DNA from: Phytoseiulus persimilis
Lineage: Eukaryota > Arthropoda > Arachnida > Mesostigmata > Phytoseiidae
DNA: 64,000 bases
Assembly (NCBI GenBank): GCA_037576195.1
Contig: CM075102.1
Coordinates: forward strand, 7,874,001 to 7,938,000
Reading direction: 5' to 3'
Within the stretch, counting starts at the first letter, position 1; each line of letters starts with the position of its first letter. Below the pieces are notes generated by a model. The model did not search any database. It was not told the DNA's origin and saw only the letters and a program-made list of their open reading frames with translations. The translations under genes were made by a program, and so were the position numbers. This document shows positions 23,554 to 34,263 of this stretch, piece by piece.

Positions 23554-24621
23554 TTACGTAGGCTTGTATTCTCCTCCTTGGTCACTCGCCCGTTGGGCTT
23601 CCGGGATCTTCTCCGACCCATCTTCTGGCAGCCCGTCTTGGAGCTTCATCGGAGAGCTTTCAATCTTGTCTTCCGACGGGCCTGTTTGTGGGTCCCCTGG
23701 TGGGCCTTTTTCGTCGCCCGCGGGTGTGGCCTTCGGTGGTTTCCCGGAGAGCTCGTCGAGAAGTTCGTAAGTTGCGAGTTTCCACACCTCTTTGTCTGGA
23801 AAGAAAATCGCCGGTGTGGATTTCTCCATTTCGTCGATCACAGCTGGGGTCACAACAGTCCACCGTCGACCTGGGAGACCCCTCACCAGGATGGAGGACT
23901 TGAAGTACTCGGGAATGAGCTCCTCAGGGGTCATCCTCTTCACCTGGCCATCGCTGTCATAGATCGTGAGGCCATCTGTCAGCATTTGCGCTGTCATCTT
24001 CAACTTTCGGCCCTCGGACATGGACATTTCTCGAGTCCGACCGTTTTTCAACATCACAAAACATCGTCCGTTTGGAAGCATATGCAGGCGTGGTATTCCA
24101 CCATCACAAACGAGTGACTTCAGCTCCTTCCGAACCGACATCAGATACTTGATCTCTTCGGATAACAACACTATCTTTCCCTCGTGATCCAGCATGGTGT
24201 ATCCTTTCTGCCGCTGAATATCTTCCGCGATGAGCGACTTGAGTTCCGATATAGTCTTGTACCCTTCAGGCGCTGAGGTCATCCGGACGCGAAAATGCGG
24301 AATTCTCCTCCGGATTTGGTTCACGGTTAGATTGAACAATCTTCCTCCGTGGTCAACCAAGAACACATCCTCCTCCGAGCTCTGCTCTACTTTTTCCTCA
24401 ACCGCACCTCCTCGCAGCGTCATCCTGACATCGGTCGGAAAGGCTGCTTGCTTAAGAAGCCACAGAATCGTATACAATCCTAATGTATATTCGAGCAGCA
24501 AAGAAGATCTCGGCCGACCCGGTCCGCGCCCATGGAGCCGCTGTTGTCGACGCCACAAGACCACTGCCAAGACGGAACTGCTCAGAAGCACAGGAAGCTC
24601 GAGGAGAAGGTCGAATATCAT
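23554..24621 (-). CDS. Membrane-anchored protein with degenerate repeats, 355 codons
   Basis: The ATG is at 24621-24619. Residues 5-23 and 41-60 are hydrophobic, suggesting a two-helix hairpin or a signal sequence plus one membrane helix. A basic linker separates them (WRRQQRLHGRGPGRPR). Residues 86-290 contain five degenerate copies of a motif, hydrophobic-hydrophobic-x-Asp/Asn-x-Gly-x-hydrophobic-x-x-hydrophobic-Ser/Thr-x-x-Glu: 86 VFLVDHGGRLFNLT, 141 YTMLDHEGKIVLLS, 187 CFVMLKNGRTREMS, 218 LTIYDSDGQVKRMT and 271 AIFFPDKEVWKLAT. Residues 291-355 are Pro/Glu/Asp/Lys-rich and probably disordered. The terminal TAA lies inside a good splice donor (CCTAC then GTAAGC), so the real protein may continue into further minus-strand exons. 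The family is not recognised. Confidence 0.65.
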   Translation of the reverse strand: MIFDLLLELPVLLSSSVLAVVLWRRQQRLHGRGPGRPRSSLLLEYTLGLYTILWLLKQAAFPTDVRMTLRGGAVEEKVEQSSEEDVFLVDHGGRLFNLTVNQIRRRIPHFRVRMTSAPEGYKTISELKSLIAEDIQRQKGYTMLDHEGKIVLLSEEIKYLMSVRKELKSLVCDGGIPRLHMLPNGRCFVMLKNGRTREMSMSEGRKLKMTAQMLTDGLTIYDSDGQVKRMTPEELIPEYFKSSILVRGLPGRRWTVVTPAVIDEMEKSTPAIFFPDKEVWKLATYELLDELSGKPPKATPAGDEKGPPGDPQTGPSEDKIESSPMKLQDGLPEDGSEKIPEAQRASDQGGEYKPT

Positions 24622-24879
24622 GGATGGCTCGTTATCCCGCGTTATCGCGGATCCCCAGCCGTCAGGACGATTTCGTTGTTGGAATTCATTAGATGAATGA
24701 GGTCTTGACTTGTCTTTTATACAAATACGTTTTCCTCTGTTTGAGGACGTACTCGCAGTTCAGGACAGTCCCATGTAGGAAGATTCGGTGAGTGAGAAGA
24801 GATTGTATCGGCGGTTATTCACAATCCGCCCTCTCACTCATACGCCTGCTCCACCAGTGAGACGATCTGACTGACGAGG

Positions 24880-25025
24880 GAAGGTTCTGAATCGTACAAC
24901 TCCGATTCCAACCTGATAGATTGCGATCAGAGGGACTATCGGAGACATGAAAAACGTCTGACGGAACTTCTGCCAATGGGCCGTCGTTTGCGAGCAAGAG
25001 CGCCCCCAAAACTTGGAATTTACCA
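24880..25025 (-). repeat. Interspersed repeat, reverse arm of an inverted pair
   Basis: The reverse complement matches 25976-26122 over about 145 bp at roughly 75% identity by eye. A nearly identical core reads GGTTGGAATCGGAGTTGTAC. The best frame gives MSPIVPLIAIYQVGIGVV against MSPVNLPIAIYVVGIGVV in the other arm. The family is unknown. Confidence 0.7.
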
Positions 25026-25495
25026 TGGTATGGAAGCCTGTCGGACTGCGTGGGAGCCTCGGCCAAGCGAGCTCTGGAAGTCCTTGTGAAAGGTTTCCGG
25101 TACCAGGCTATGTCCTGAAGATCGCGTCACGCGACGCTGGTTCAACCAAAGCTCTGGTTTCATTTACGATTTTCCGCGACGAGATTCTGCGCGCATTTTC
25201 GGATTCAGAGATCCAAGAATTTCTAATCGCTCATGTTCAGCTCACGAGCTTTTTGAATGGCCCACATCCTCATGCTCCGATCGGGAATGATCAGACGATT
25301 TGCTTGCGAGACGCCATACATCTCCTTGCAGAGTTCGGCTATCTTGATCAACCGATCCCTTCAAGCTCTCATTCGTTCTCCATGGGGTCTGAACCTCGCG
25401 ATGTAGTTCAGTTGCCGTACCAGTGGGAAATTGTGCATTGTTGATATGAGCTTCCAGTTCGGGCTGGCGTCAATGTAGTCCAGGATCCGACAGAT

Positions 25496-25735
25496 TTACC
25501 CGAACGTGAACAGTCCGTGCGGTCCTCCCGTGTCTAGCTCTTCGATCAGCAGTTCGTTCTCGTCGCCGCGGCTGTTCGACTCGTACAGTTTCTCGATCTC
25601 CTTAGCCGCTGTGGAATTTTGGTTCATGGACTTTTTCGCCGTTGAAACGATATCAGCCGCTAGTTTCTTCTCTATCTCTCGAGCACTTGGGGCGATGTGC
25701 AAAGACTCCGACCGTTGCTGGATCAGCGACACCTA
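25496..25735 (-). CDS. Possible terminal exon, unknown protein
   Basis: After an acceptor-like CATAG, the minus-strand frame encodes about 78 residues to a TAA. It starts VSLIQQRSESLHIAPSAREI and has a charged helical middle (AAKEIEKLYESNSRGDENEL). The composition is coding-like, but the family is not recognised and the pyrimidine tract is poor. It sits between the arms of the inverted repeat pair, so it could belong to that element. Confidence 0.25.
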
Positions 25736-25975
25736 TGCAATGACTCTGAGCGGCGTCACAGTGACTGCTCGAACGACTTTCCTAGTTTCGAACAGGGATC
25801 CCACCAAAGCTTCAGCTAATGCCGCAGGAGAAAAGCAGACCGCGCGTAGAGAGCAGATAACGTGAATTTGAAAATGAAACCAGAGCTTTGGCGGAAGCAG
25901 CGTCAATTTGCGACATTCAGGACATGGCCCGGTACCAGAAACCATTCCCGATAGGGCTCCCATAGGAAACCCATG

Positions 25976-26122
25976 TTGAATTTCAAGTTTTGACGGCGCT
26001 CTGGCTCACAAACGGCGGCCCATCGAGAGATGTTTCATCACCCGTTGTCATGTCTCCAGTGAACCTACCAATCGCAATCTATGTGGTTGGAATCGGAGTT
26101 GTACAATTCGGAACTTCCCCTT
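25976..26122 (+). repeat. Interspersed repeat, forward arm of an inverted pair
   Basis: Partner of 24880-25025. Similarity extends slightly upstream (GGCTCCCAT, then CCATGTTGAATTTCAAG). The arms are separated by about 950 bp. Confidence 0.7.
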
Positions 26123-28612
26123 GTGGGAAGATGGTTTTTGTCATGGCACATGATAGTCTCCCGTTTACGTTATGCTCCTTCGGATCGGAGCTGTTTTGCA
26201 GCTTCTCGAAATTCCTGTAAGAGTGAAACATACTCGCTCCTGCAACCTCGCCGCCGAGACCAGACGGATGGCCTGCGGCAAGCCCCGCAGAAGTTGGCTC
26301 CCCTGAATCGGCGGTTGCGAAAAGCACAAGGCCATCAACGGAGTCGGTGTCATATTCGAGAAGGAGCACCCTCGAATCACCCAGGACTGGGAAGACACGA
26401 GGCCCCGCTGAGTCGCTTAGTCTCCCCAGTCTGTCACGCGACACCGAAAGTTCGGTGCGCTTGTAGTTCCAGGTGGTTCAGATCATCATTCAGCGATGGA
26501 CAAGGTAGTTCCAGCTTCATTCCATGATTGTCAGGCTTGAAAAATCTCTCGCAGAGTTGTTCCCAGGCTCGAACAGGTCGCTACAAGGAGATCGCGTCGA
26601 TAACCTCGTGTAAGATCGGCCCCTGGGTAAACATCTGGGGAACACTGAGCTACAGCAAAGGGTTCGCAGCTTTAATCTTCGGTCAGCGAACATCACCGAC
26701 AGGCTTCCCACGGGGCCGAGAACCGGCTCTCAACTTCTGACGAGTTCTCTTCGATGATCTGCAACATGAGGAAACATACAAGATTGCTGCTTTGGACTCC
26801 GAGCTCCGGAAACGTCTCTCGATGGCTCAGAGTTCCGCTTTTTCGAGCCTTTCACGAGAGATCATAACGAATTCCCCTAGCTGTCATTAGTTCCGGCTCC
26901 TGACAGCGTGGATTGCTCGACGCCCTCGCTTTCGGAATAACAACACCGATGCCGCGAAGAGCGAGCATGCTTTCCAAACACCTATCGCTGGGCGATACCT
27001 GGAAACAGAAAGCGTTGCGTCATGGAACAGGGTTCATAGTCTAATTCATCGAAGCGTCCAGAAACCTTTCGATTATTCCACCAAACTCGTTGGAATGGTG
27101 GAGCTATGTTCGACAAGTAGGTTCGCTGTTCAATTCGATACTGTCGGATGAAAAATGCTTGATTCTCCTCGTGGAGGTCATGTTTCTCTTTGATACCGTC
27201 GGAACTCGAACGATCGTCTGTCTCGAATATCTTCTTCTCAATAGTCAAACATCTTCGAGAGCTGCTCTTGAAGATTTCTAGAGGTGGGGAAGAGGCTGTC
27301 GTAAACCGGCGCACAGAAACGGATCCCGTCGCACTCACCTCGATCGTGCTCACCGCCGAGGAGGTTCATGTTCGCACTCCATCAGCTAGATGGATAATAC
27401 CTCGGAATGCGGGATTTGGCCATTGTACCTGTGGTTCGACTTGGTCAAATTTCGGGAACCACGAGGGCTGCCTCGCCGAGAGACAAATTTTTATACAGAT
27501 CTCGGCCGGGCTCGTATCATTTCGTCAGAGCGGCGATACGTAGACTGGATTCCTGCTCGACGGTCGGATTCTCGTTCTTACTCTGGCAGTTAGCCCCTTT
27601 CCTGTTGAGAAAGTTGTTGCCATATAGCCTTGTTACGCTTACGAGTATCATCAGATGGGAAAATGAGCTCCATAGTTGAATCCGGTTAGAAACATAGCCC
27701 CGTCGGGACTAAGCAACGTTAAAGATCAGTCGGCGAGTCTTTTAGCTGATCCAAACTTTTTTCTCGTTAGAGGCAGAGGGCAGAAGGGCGGATATCCAAC
27801 ATGTGGAGGTAGAGAACACTCGTTTCAAACATTCGGAATGATTGTATTCCCAAGTGACTCATCGCTTACCCGTACCGTCATACTTGGAATGAGTACCATG
27901 TCCAGAAGATGAGAAAAGCCACCCGAGAGTGCTGCAAGTTCCGCCGTCGGCCGACGAAAGCAAATGGGATACCAGGCATGGGACATCAAGTGAACAACAT
28001 GCCGGTGCCTGGTTACCGTCGGGGCTTCCACACCGGTATTCTGGATTTCGTTCCGACTGGCGTGGCTTCCGACGGAACTCCATGAGTCTTGGGATGAGCG
28101 TCCTCTTCTTTATTTTGTTCCCAGAGTCGACTGCTGCGTCATGGTCTCGCCACCACAAGCCGATTTATTCGGCACCCATATTTCAGCATCCCGCATATTT
28201 AGAAATAGAACGTCACAGATTCTGAAACCAAAGTATAAAAATATTCTCTCAACGACACCATCCGTTCTTCGCCGCTTGCATCAAGGCACATCCACTGTCC
28301 AGAATCCCGCCCCTTGGGGATAATGGGGTTCATATACCACGAGTGAGAATTCACCCTCGCTATTGAAGGAGCATTTTTTGGCCGACGGACCTCATATCAA
28401 ATGACTCGTTATCTAGAGCCAACGGGTCTTGCAGAGACTGATCACTAGAGCTGTGCATTCCATGAGCAGCCTACTTCAATGCATATTTGTACGCGATTTC
28501 GGGAGTCAGTTCTCCAAAATGTTCGATTCAATCCAATGGAATTCGTTCAACAACCAATCGTGTTCAACAAAGAATCGTCAAAAGTTGGTTCCCTCCGAAC
28601 CAGCCGGAGGCT
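26123..28612. other. No supported gene
   Basis: Random-looking frames of 60-123 codons occur on both strands. A minus-strand frame at 26079-26444 contains VLGDSRVLLLEYDTDSVDGL and looks coding-like but overlaps the repeat arm and has no family match. No RNA gene was recognised. Confidence 0.3.
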
Positions 28613-29264
28613 TTAGCCTGATTTGAGCGAAACCAGATTTGAGCGGGGGCCGGATTTGAGCGACCAACTCATTCGAGCGAAGAGCTGATTTGAGCGAGAG
28701 GTCGATTCGAGCGGACGACGGATCTGAGCGACACGTCGAATGGGACCTATGGTGGGATGCTATGAGGTGTGGTACGAACGGTGCCATCACGTCGCTCCGC
28801 GATGGTTGATGGTGGTGTTCATTGGCGATATGGAGGACCGGCGGGCAGTAGGTGAACGTCGAGCGCTCCTGCGCTCAGACCGAAAATTGCTTTCTGAGGC
28901 CATGAAGAACTATGTCCGATAAGTATGGACGCTCTCGGAGCTCCGTGGCCCCTGTTGAGCCATGTCTTCGAGAGTCGTTGAGGAGCATCGCGTATCGGGA
29001 AGTCGCCTATGTATCTTCCCGGTCCTCCGGGCTAATTGCTTGCAGGCGGTTGCCAACGGGTGCCGCTCGCTACGCTCGCGGATGATTCACGTTCTGGCCT
29101 GCTGGGTTGCCGAAGATGATAGAAACGCAACGCAACTAACGAGTTGATTCGAATCACATTGCTACATGCTCAACGGCTATTCCCGCTGGAATCCGGCGTC
29201 CGTCAAAATCGGCTGCTCGCCCAAATCAGGCCTCCGCTCGAATGTCCTTCCGCTCAATTCAAAG
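28613..29264. mobile_element. Foldback-like element with 17-bp-unit inverted arms
   Basis: The left arm has GAGCG at 28625, 28641, 28658, 28675, 28692, 28709 and 28726, a 16/17-bp period with unit close to GATTTGAGCGGACGCCG. The right arm has the complementary motif at 29184, 29201, 29218, 29235 and 29251, the same period in inverted orientation. The arms enclose about 450 bp (28741-29170) with no recognised ORF. Inverted arms made of short tandem repeats are the hallmark of Foldback elements. Target-site duplications were not established. Confidence 0.7.
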
Positions 29265-30800
29265 GTTATCTAGCCGGATGATCGAAACTAGAGGAACACC
29301 TGGTCGGACGTCGTTCCACCGAATCCGCGTTTTTGATGGAGAGTATCAGCATCACCAAGAAGAACAGGCCGAAAGTTCGTCGTTACCTTCTGAAGACCTG
29401 TCAAGGCCTCAGGCTGGGCGCCGCACGTCCAATCTTGCCAACGCATTCCATCATTACAGTACAGTACCAGAGTAGTCTCTCTCAGCAAACCCAGGAGACA
29501 GGCCCCCATCATTTTGAACGAGGAAATCGTTTCCTTGTCGGAGCCCTGAGGTTTCCGATTCACAACCCACACCCTACGAGTTTGATACGGATTCCCATGG
29601 ACTGGTTTCGGAATCATCGCTTGAAGCCGTTCAACGCAGAACGCTATCTTCGTAAGCGTGTGAGCTCGAAGACGCCATCAATGGAAAGCTCAGATGGTAC
29701 ACAAGAACAGATATGATTCTCTCTTCATCAAAAGGTGTCGTTCTCGCCAATGGAACCTGTGATACATCTACTGACCGTCATAGAATCGACGTTGAACTCA
29801 TCCTCCCGAACCCCCGACACGCACGAGGAGGAAGCCTCTCTTGTGAAACAGGTTGGAATTAGTATTCTGCCTCCTTCTGCCTAACACTTGAACGATTCAA
29901 TGGCCAAAGATGAGCCTTTCTGAGCAGCGCTTGTTCGCATGTTTGAACGAACGTAGTTTCATACGACCGGCGAGTACTTTTCTGTAAACTGCTTTCAAAA
30001 TCTTCCAGCGAACCACGGTGTTCTCACATCCAGCCAGTAAGTGGAGAACGAGTTACGAGGGAGGCTCCGAAGCGCTGTGAAAACAGAGAGAAGTTGATTA
30101 CCGAGAAGCAAAAGCAGCTAATGTGTGCAACTTCGACTGAAATCCCCAATAATCAGTTCAACTCGGATTCGTGTCCAGCCTTCATGGCCGCGGATTATCC
30201 TCTTTTCATGAGGTCTCTAACTCGGTGCTCAGAGATTCTATTGAGTATTATGCTTCGGAGGAAGTGTTACAATGCTAAACTCCTCCGGTGTACCGCTCAG
30301 TATTTGAGGAGACTCGAAGCGGAATCGGCTCGTCGAAAATTTGAAGAGTATGGTCCGCTTCGGAAAAGTCCACGAAACTTGTCGCTTGGAGGGAACGCTG
30401 CATACAGTGAACCCTGTCGGGAACGAGGCTTCCTTCTAGGAGAAGCCGTCAACCAATCGCCCAAAATGATCGTTGAAGACACATGCATATGAAATTTTCT
30501 ACGATCGCGACAAGTGAGGCGAAGCGAATATTTTCGCCGAATAAGTCTATTCTGCAAGACAATCACCAGTCAATGGCATGCAATAATCACATCGTTTAGA
30601 TATAGATCCCAATAAAGTTGGATAAATCCCATGCATACTGTAGCGCACATTCGTGCTTACCATACGTGCATACTGCATGTATCGTTCCGATTTTTCCAGC
30701 ATATTCCGCACAGGCCTACTGACCACTGTTCCCGAAGGGAACGGATACACTGACTTCGATTGCTCGTTCAACGCGTGAAATGATGCTTTGCCCCGTGTTG
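29265..30800. other. No supported gene
   Basis: Frames at 29333-29716 (+) and 30094-30492 (+) are unrecognised and are overlapped by frames on the other strand. Nothing else is seen. Confidence 0.3.
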
Positions 30801-30805
30801 GGCAA

Positions 30806-30827
30806 AATCATAATCATGATTATGATT
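30806..30827. repeat. 22-bp perfect palindrome in an AT-rich patch
   Basis: The palindrome is centred on ATAATCATGATTAT. It is followed within 50 bp by further partial copies of AATCAT and ATGATAA, including ATCATAATCATGG near 30860. The role is unknown. Confidence 0.7.
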
Positions 30828-30843
30828 GAAATCATGATAAAAA

Positions 30844-31194
30844 TCACAGAATCAACAAAATCATAATCATGGCCCCCATTGATCTTGTCGTAACCATAGG
30901 ATTTTTTTTTTGGAACAGGATATTGGGGATGGTTGAAACGTAGTCTGGGGTTTCCGTGGTCGCTGAGCACGATGCAGGTGTTAGTTTTCCTCTATCTTCC
31001 CTACCCCATGAGGAATTCGTTGAGGAGGCCAGACTCATGAAAGTGATTTCGCCGTCGCCATGGGCCTTCCTGGAGAACCAAGATTCTGGAGGAGGTTGAC
31101 ACGTCCTCGTGGGTTTCGTGGTTGCTGAACACGATGGAGGTGTTGGTTTCACTCCTCGATCCATGCATCCTGATGAGAAACTCGTTAATCCCAA
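30844..31194 (-). CDS. Open frame with an internal 54-codon duplication
   Basis: On the minus strand the frame spans two diverged copies of a 162-bp unit (offset between 31122 and 30960). Matching peptides are DRGVKPTPPSCSATTKPT and DRGKLTPASCSATTETPD. Because 162 is divisible by three the frame persists through both copies, which mildly supports coding use, but frame retention is expected for any such duplication. No domain is recognised. Confidence 0.3.
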   Translation of the reverse strand: MGLTSFSSGCMDRGVKPTPPSCSATTKPTRTCQPPPESWFSRKAHGDGEITFMSLASSTNSSWGREDRGKLTPASCSATTETPDYVSTIPNILFQKKNPMVTTRSMGAMIMILLIL

Positions 31195-32543
31195 TCTATT
31201 CGGGTGTTGATAAACCCTGCTGCTGACGCAGCAATCATTGAAAACTGAGAGCAGCTCTGTCCATTCCCGGCGAGCCTGCTGATACCCTAGTTCACTTACT
31301 GATGTTGAATACGCGGAGTTTCGCTACCTGGTTTCCACTATGAATCAACATTTCTGTGGATTCAACCGAAGAGACAGAGAACACGCACAGCTCTCATGAA
31401 CGCACGCAGATCAGAGCGTTCCCTGATCATTCTCTTGTGAGAGCCATGGGACACGCGGGGAAGAGTGAATGCACGATTCAATCGCTATCCTTAACCATGG
31501 ATGTTGAGACTTCTCGGAGCACAGATTGAGCATCGCGGATCACTACTCGTTGTTCGGAATTCGCATCGCTTAGCCGGTTCGATTCTGGCGCGTTTATCAT
31601 GGTCGCGTTGTAAAATAATATTTCATCCTCTGCGCTAGACGGCGTTACCGTGTCGAATTCCCTGAAGAGGGCTGAGATGGGCTCGTAACGGAGCAGCATG
31701 GTGAGCTCGGTGTCCGGGTCGTGAAGATACTGCCACACGAGGCTCTCTGCGTGGCTAGACGGCGTCTTCCGTACGGTTTCTTATGGTTCCGTTACACTTC
31801 ATGGCAGTATAGAGGAGTCGAACGAATCGAGAGGAGCATGTGGAGCACCCTTGGAACAAGTAGGCCGACGGGTATCCCTGATCTGAGCTTGTTTGCTAGA
31901 ACATGGAATCGCCATCTTACACTCCATGTACGCATGTGCGAGAGACTCCAACGACTCTGACAGGAGAGTGAGTCGAGTTGGGATCGCGTCTTCGCAGGCC
32001 CGTTACAGCATGGCACGCCCGTTGATAATTCTCTGATTGCGCTTTCGCTGATTTCCCAGGTTGCTCGGGAGTGGCTATGTTCACACGAATGTTTATTCTC
32101 ATGTTGCACAGCGAGCGTCCCTCCTCTACTTCAATCTACGATTGTTCCCCTCAGTCGCCGAGTGACCCAATCGGGATGCAGCGTGGAAGTCGAGTGGGCT
32201 TTGACAGAGAAAGAACCTTCATTCATTTGGAACAATGGTTTTCCAGAGTTTCTGACTCCATCTCTCGGAACAGCTCGGTCACTGAAGGCTTGTCTCGATC
32301 GAAGTGCGGCTCGGATCGGAGTTATCCTGTATGCCAAGAGAACAAGGTCTACACAGGGTCGGGAGGTGCTGTTCTCCCGCACCCCCGGACACCTGTTCTC
32401 GACATAGATTCTTTGTTTGGACCCGGAGTACTGATATTTGCTACCAAGACTCGAGAACCAGCTGCGCGGAGTAACCCAACGACCTTCACGACTACGAGAC
32501 ATAAACGTTCCTATAGAGTCTGCCTCGACTGCATCGATTATAA
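31195..32543. other. No supported gene
   Basis: A minus-strand frame at 31478-31738 and overlapping frames at 32071-32634 (+) and 32131-32547 (-) are unrecognised; no splice model could be built. Confidence 0.3.
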
Positions 32544-32870
32544 TCAATCATTGATAATTATCAAGAATTCAATATCTCCATTCTCCACCAAGAACTCTTC
32601 CAGAATCCGGAGCATTTCCTCATACGAATATTGATCGCTGCTTCCATTGGAACGCTCTCTCGTGCCTGGGAAAGATCGCCGGTAGGACTCTTTGGATTCT
32701 GGAATGAGAGGAGTCTTGACCTCGGAAATTATTCCAACATACACTATACACCTTAGATCGGATTTATACGAGATGATCGGATGTACCGGAAAGGAAAGAT
32801 TCGACGCCAATTTCTCAACGACCTGATCATACATTCGAGAAAGCCTTCCAAAAGGATCAGAAACAATCAT
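32544..32870 (-). CDS. Coding-like small ORF or exon, unknown
   Basis: An ATG directly after an acceptor-like CGTTAG opens 108 codons (MIVSDPFGRLSRMYDQVVEK...). The frame has an amphipathic C-terminal helix (YEEMLRILEEFLVENGDIEF) and ends LIIIND then TGA. Composition looks like a folded protein. No family match or partner exon. Confidence 0.28.
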   Translation of the reverse strand: MIVSDPFGRLSRMYDQVVEKLASNLSFPVHPIISYKSDLRCIVYVGIISEVKTPLIPESKESYRRSFPGTRERSNGSSDQYSYEEMLRILEEFLVENGDIEFLIIIND

Positions 32871-33749
32871 CTAACGCCTCGTAATAGGATTGGTCTGTAT
32901 GTTCAAGAAAAATTATCAACTGAAACCGATAAAAATCGCGATACACTGTTTGTCCCTATGTGTACCACAGGTTGCGAGGCCACCGCGAATGCGAGGCCCT
33001 CTGGTGCTTCTTGTACTCATCTCAAGATGAAGACATAAATATCCTTTTTTTTCCAGCATATGAAGGAGAGACAAATGCCTAACGCACCATGCGTCCACAA
33101 AGGCACCTGGCCAGTGTAGGGCTTGCACCCACTGAAACTCTCCCCTCTCCCGATTGTTGTCTGGGAACCAAGGAGAGTGTTCTCCTGTAGGTCATAACTC
33201 CGGAAGATTTGAGGCCTCATTTTGTTCCTAACTTTTTCTTCAGTGTTCCTTCCCGTCCTTGGAGGCTTCATGTTGGCTCCTGGTACTCGGGTCGCTCCTC
33301 TAACTATCCGACTTGGTTCCCCCCTTCTGAACCATAACCAATCGTAGCGACCAGACGGGGTTCCCGTCTTGCGCGTCCCATCTCGTCTCGAGGTCCTCCA
33401 GTGAGGATTGGATATACCTTTTCGGGTAACAGTACGCTGGTGATTTTTCATGAGTGATTCAGCGATTATTTGAGCGGCCTCCGATCGCGAAAATCCAATT
33501 GATTCTAGAAGTAAGTATCTGAGGTGACCGTGACCTGAATACTTTGCGAGATAACGAGCTGGAGGGACATCGCACGACGTGAGCCACGTTTTCGGTTGGA
33601 CACGCTGCGATCCGCTTGGGTGTCATGACCTGGGATAGAGGAGTTCTTTGAGACATTTCCAGTTCTCCGGAGGGTAATAACATATTTCACGAGTTGATGG
33701 GGTTTCTTCCAAGACTCGACCGCCGGAAGCAACGAGCCATATTCGAGAT
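32871..33749. other. No supported gene
   Basis: A long minus-strand frame at 33017-33451 has no recognisable motif. Nothing else is seen. Confidence 0.3.
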
Positions 33750-34226
33750 TCATGCTCGGGTTTGTGACATGATTTTCAGGTCGCCTGATTTACAGCTGCC
33801 GTCCCGGTTCAAAATACCGACCGGACACGGCGGAGGGTCTATTCTAAAATCTTCGGGTTTCCCGAGACTGCTCTCCAGAATCAGCATGACGTTGCAGGCT
33901 CTCGGCGAGCGTATCTCATCCAGCTCACCCAGTTCAAAGGTTCCATCGTGCAGTTTCAAACGGAGGACCTGCGTCGAGCTCTGCGCGTGCCTCCTGCTCT
34001 TGTGTTCGATGACACTTTGCCCGTCATCGAGCGAGTCCAGGGAACTCTCGGCGGTCAGCTTCCGCGAGGCGAGCTTCGGGATTGTTTTTGTCCTCATAGT
34101 TCGTTGCGAGGCTACTGATAACGCGGCTGGTTTACCGGCTCCACCAACAGCTCTGGTCGTCAACGGCGTTACAGCCCGCCATGTTGTCGGCAGCGCTGCT
34201 TCAAGTTCTACTGAAATAGATCCCAT
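33750..34226 (-). CDS. Coding-like ORF, unknown, 158 codons
   Basis: The ATG at 34226 opens MGSISVELEAALPTTWRAVT. The middle is Ser/Thr-rich with LTAESSLDSLDDGQSVIEHK, and the end is more structured (LRLKLHDGTFELGELDEIRS). A plus-strand frame of similar length overlaps it completely, so strand choice is uncertain; the minus peptide has the more protein-like composition. Family unknown. Confidence 0.28.
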   Translation of the reverse strand: MGSISVELEAALPTTWRAVTPLTTRAVGGAGKPAALSVASQRTMRTKTIPKLASRKLTAESSLDSLDDGQSVIEHKSRRHAQSSTQVLRLKLHDGTFELGELDEIRSPRACNVMLILESSLGKPEDFRIDPPPCPVGILNRDGSCKSGDLKIMSQTRA

Positions 34227-34263
34227 CGAGCGAGACGGAGAAAGCGCATTAGATAAAAAATAG

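Noticed and set aside
23536-24117. 193-codon plus-strand frame
   Set aside because: It lies opposite the 355-codon minus-strand exon and has no splice or domain support.
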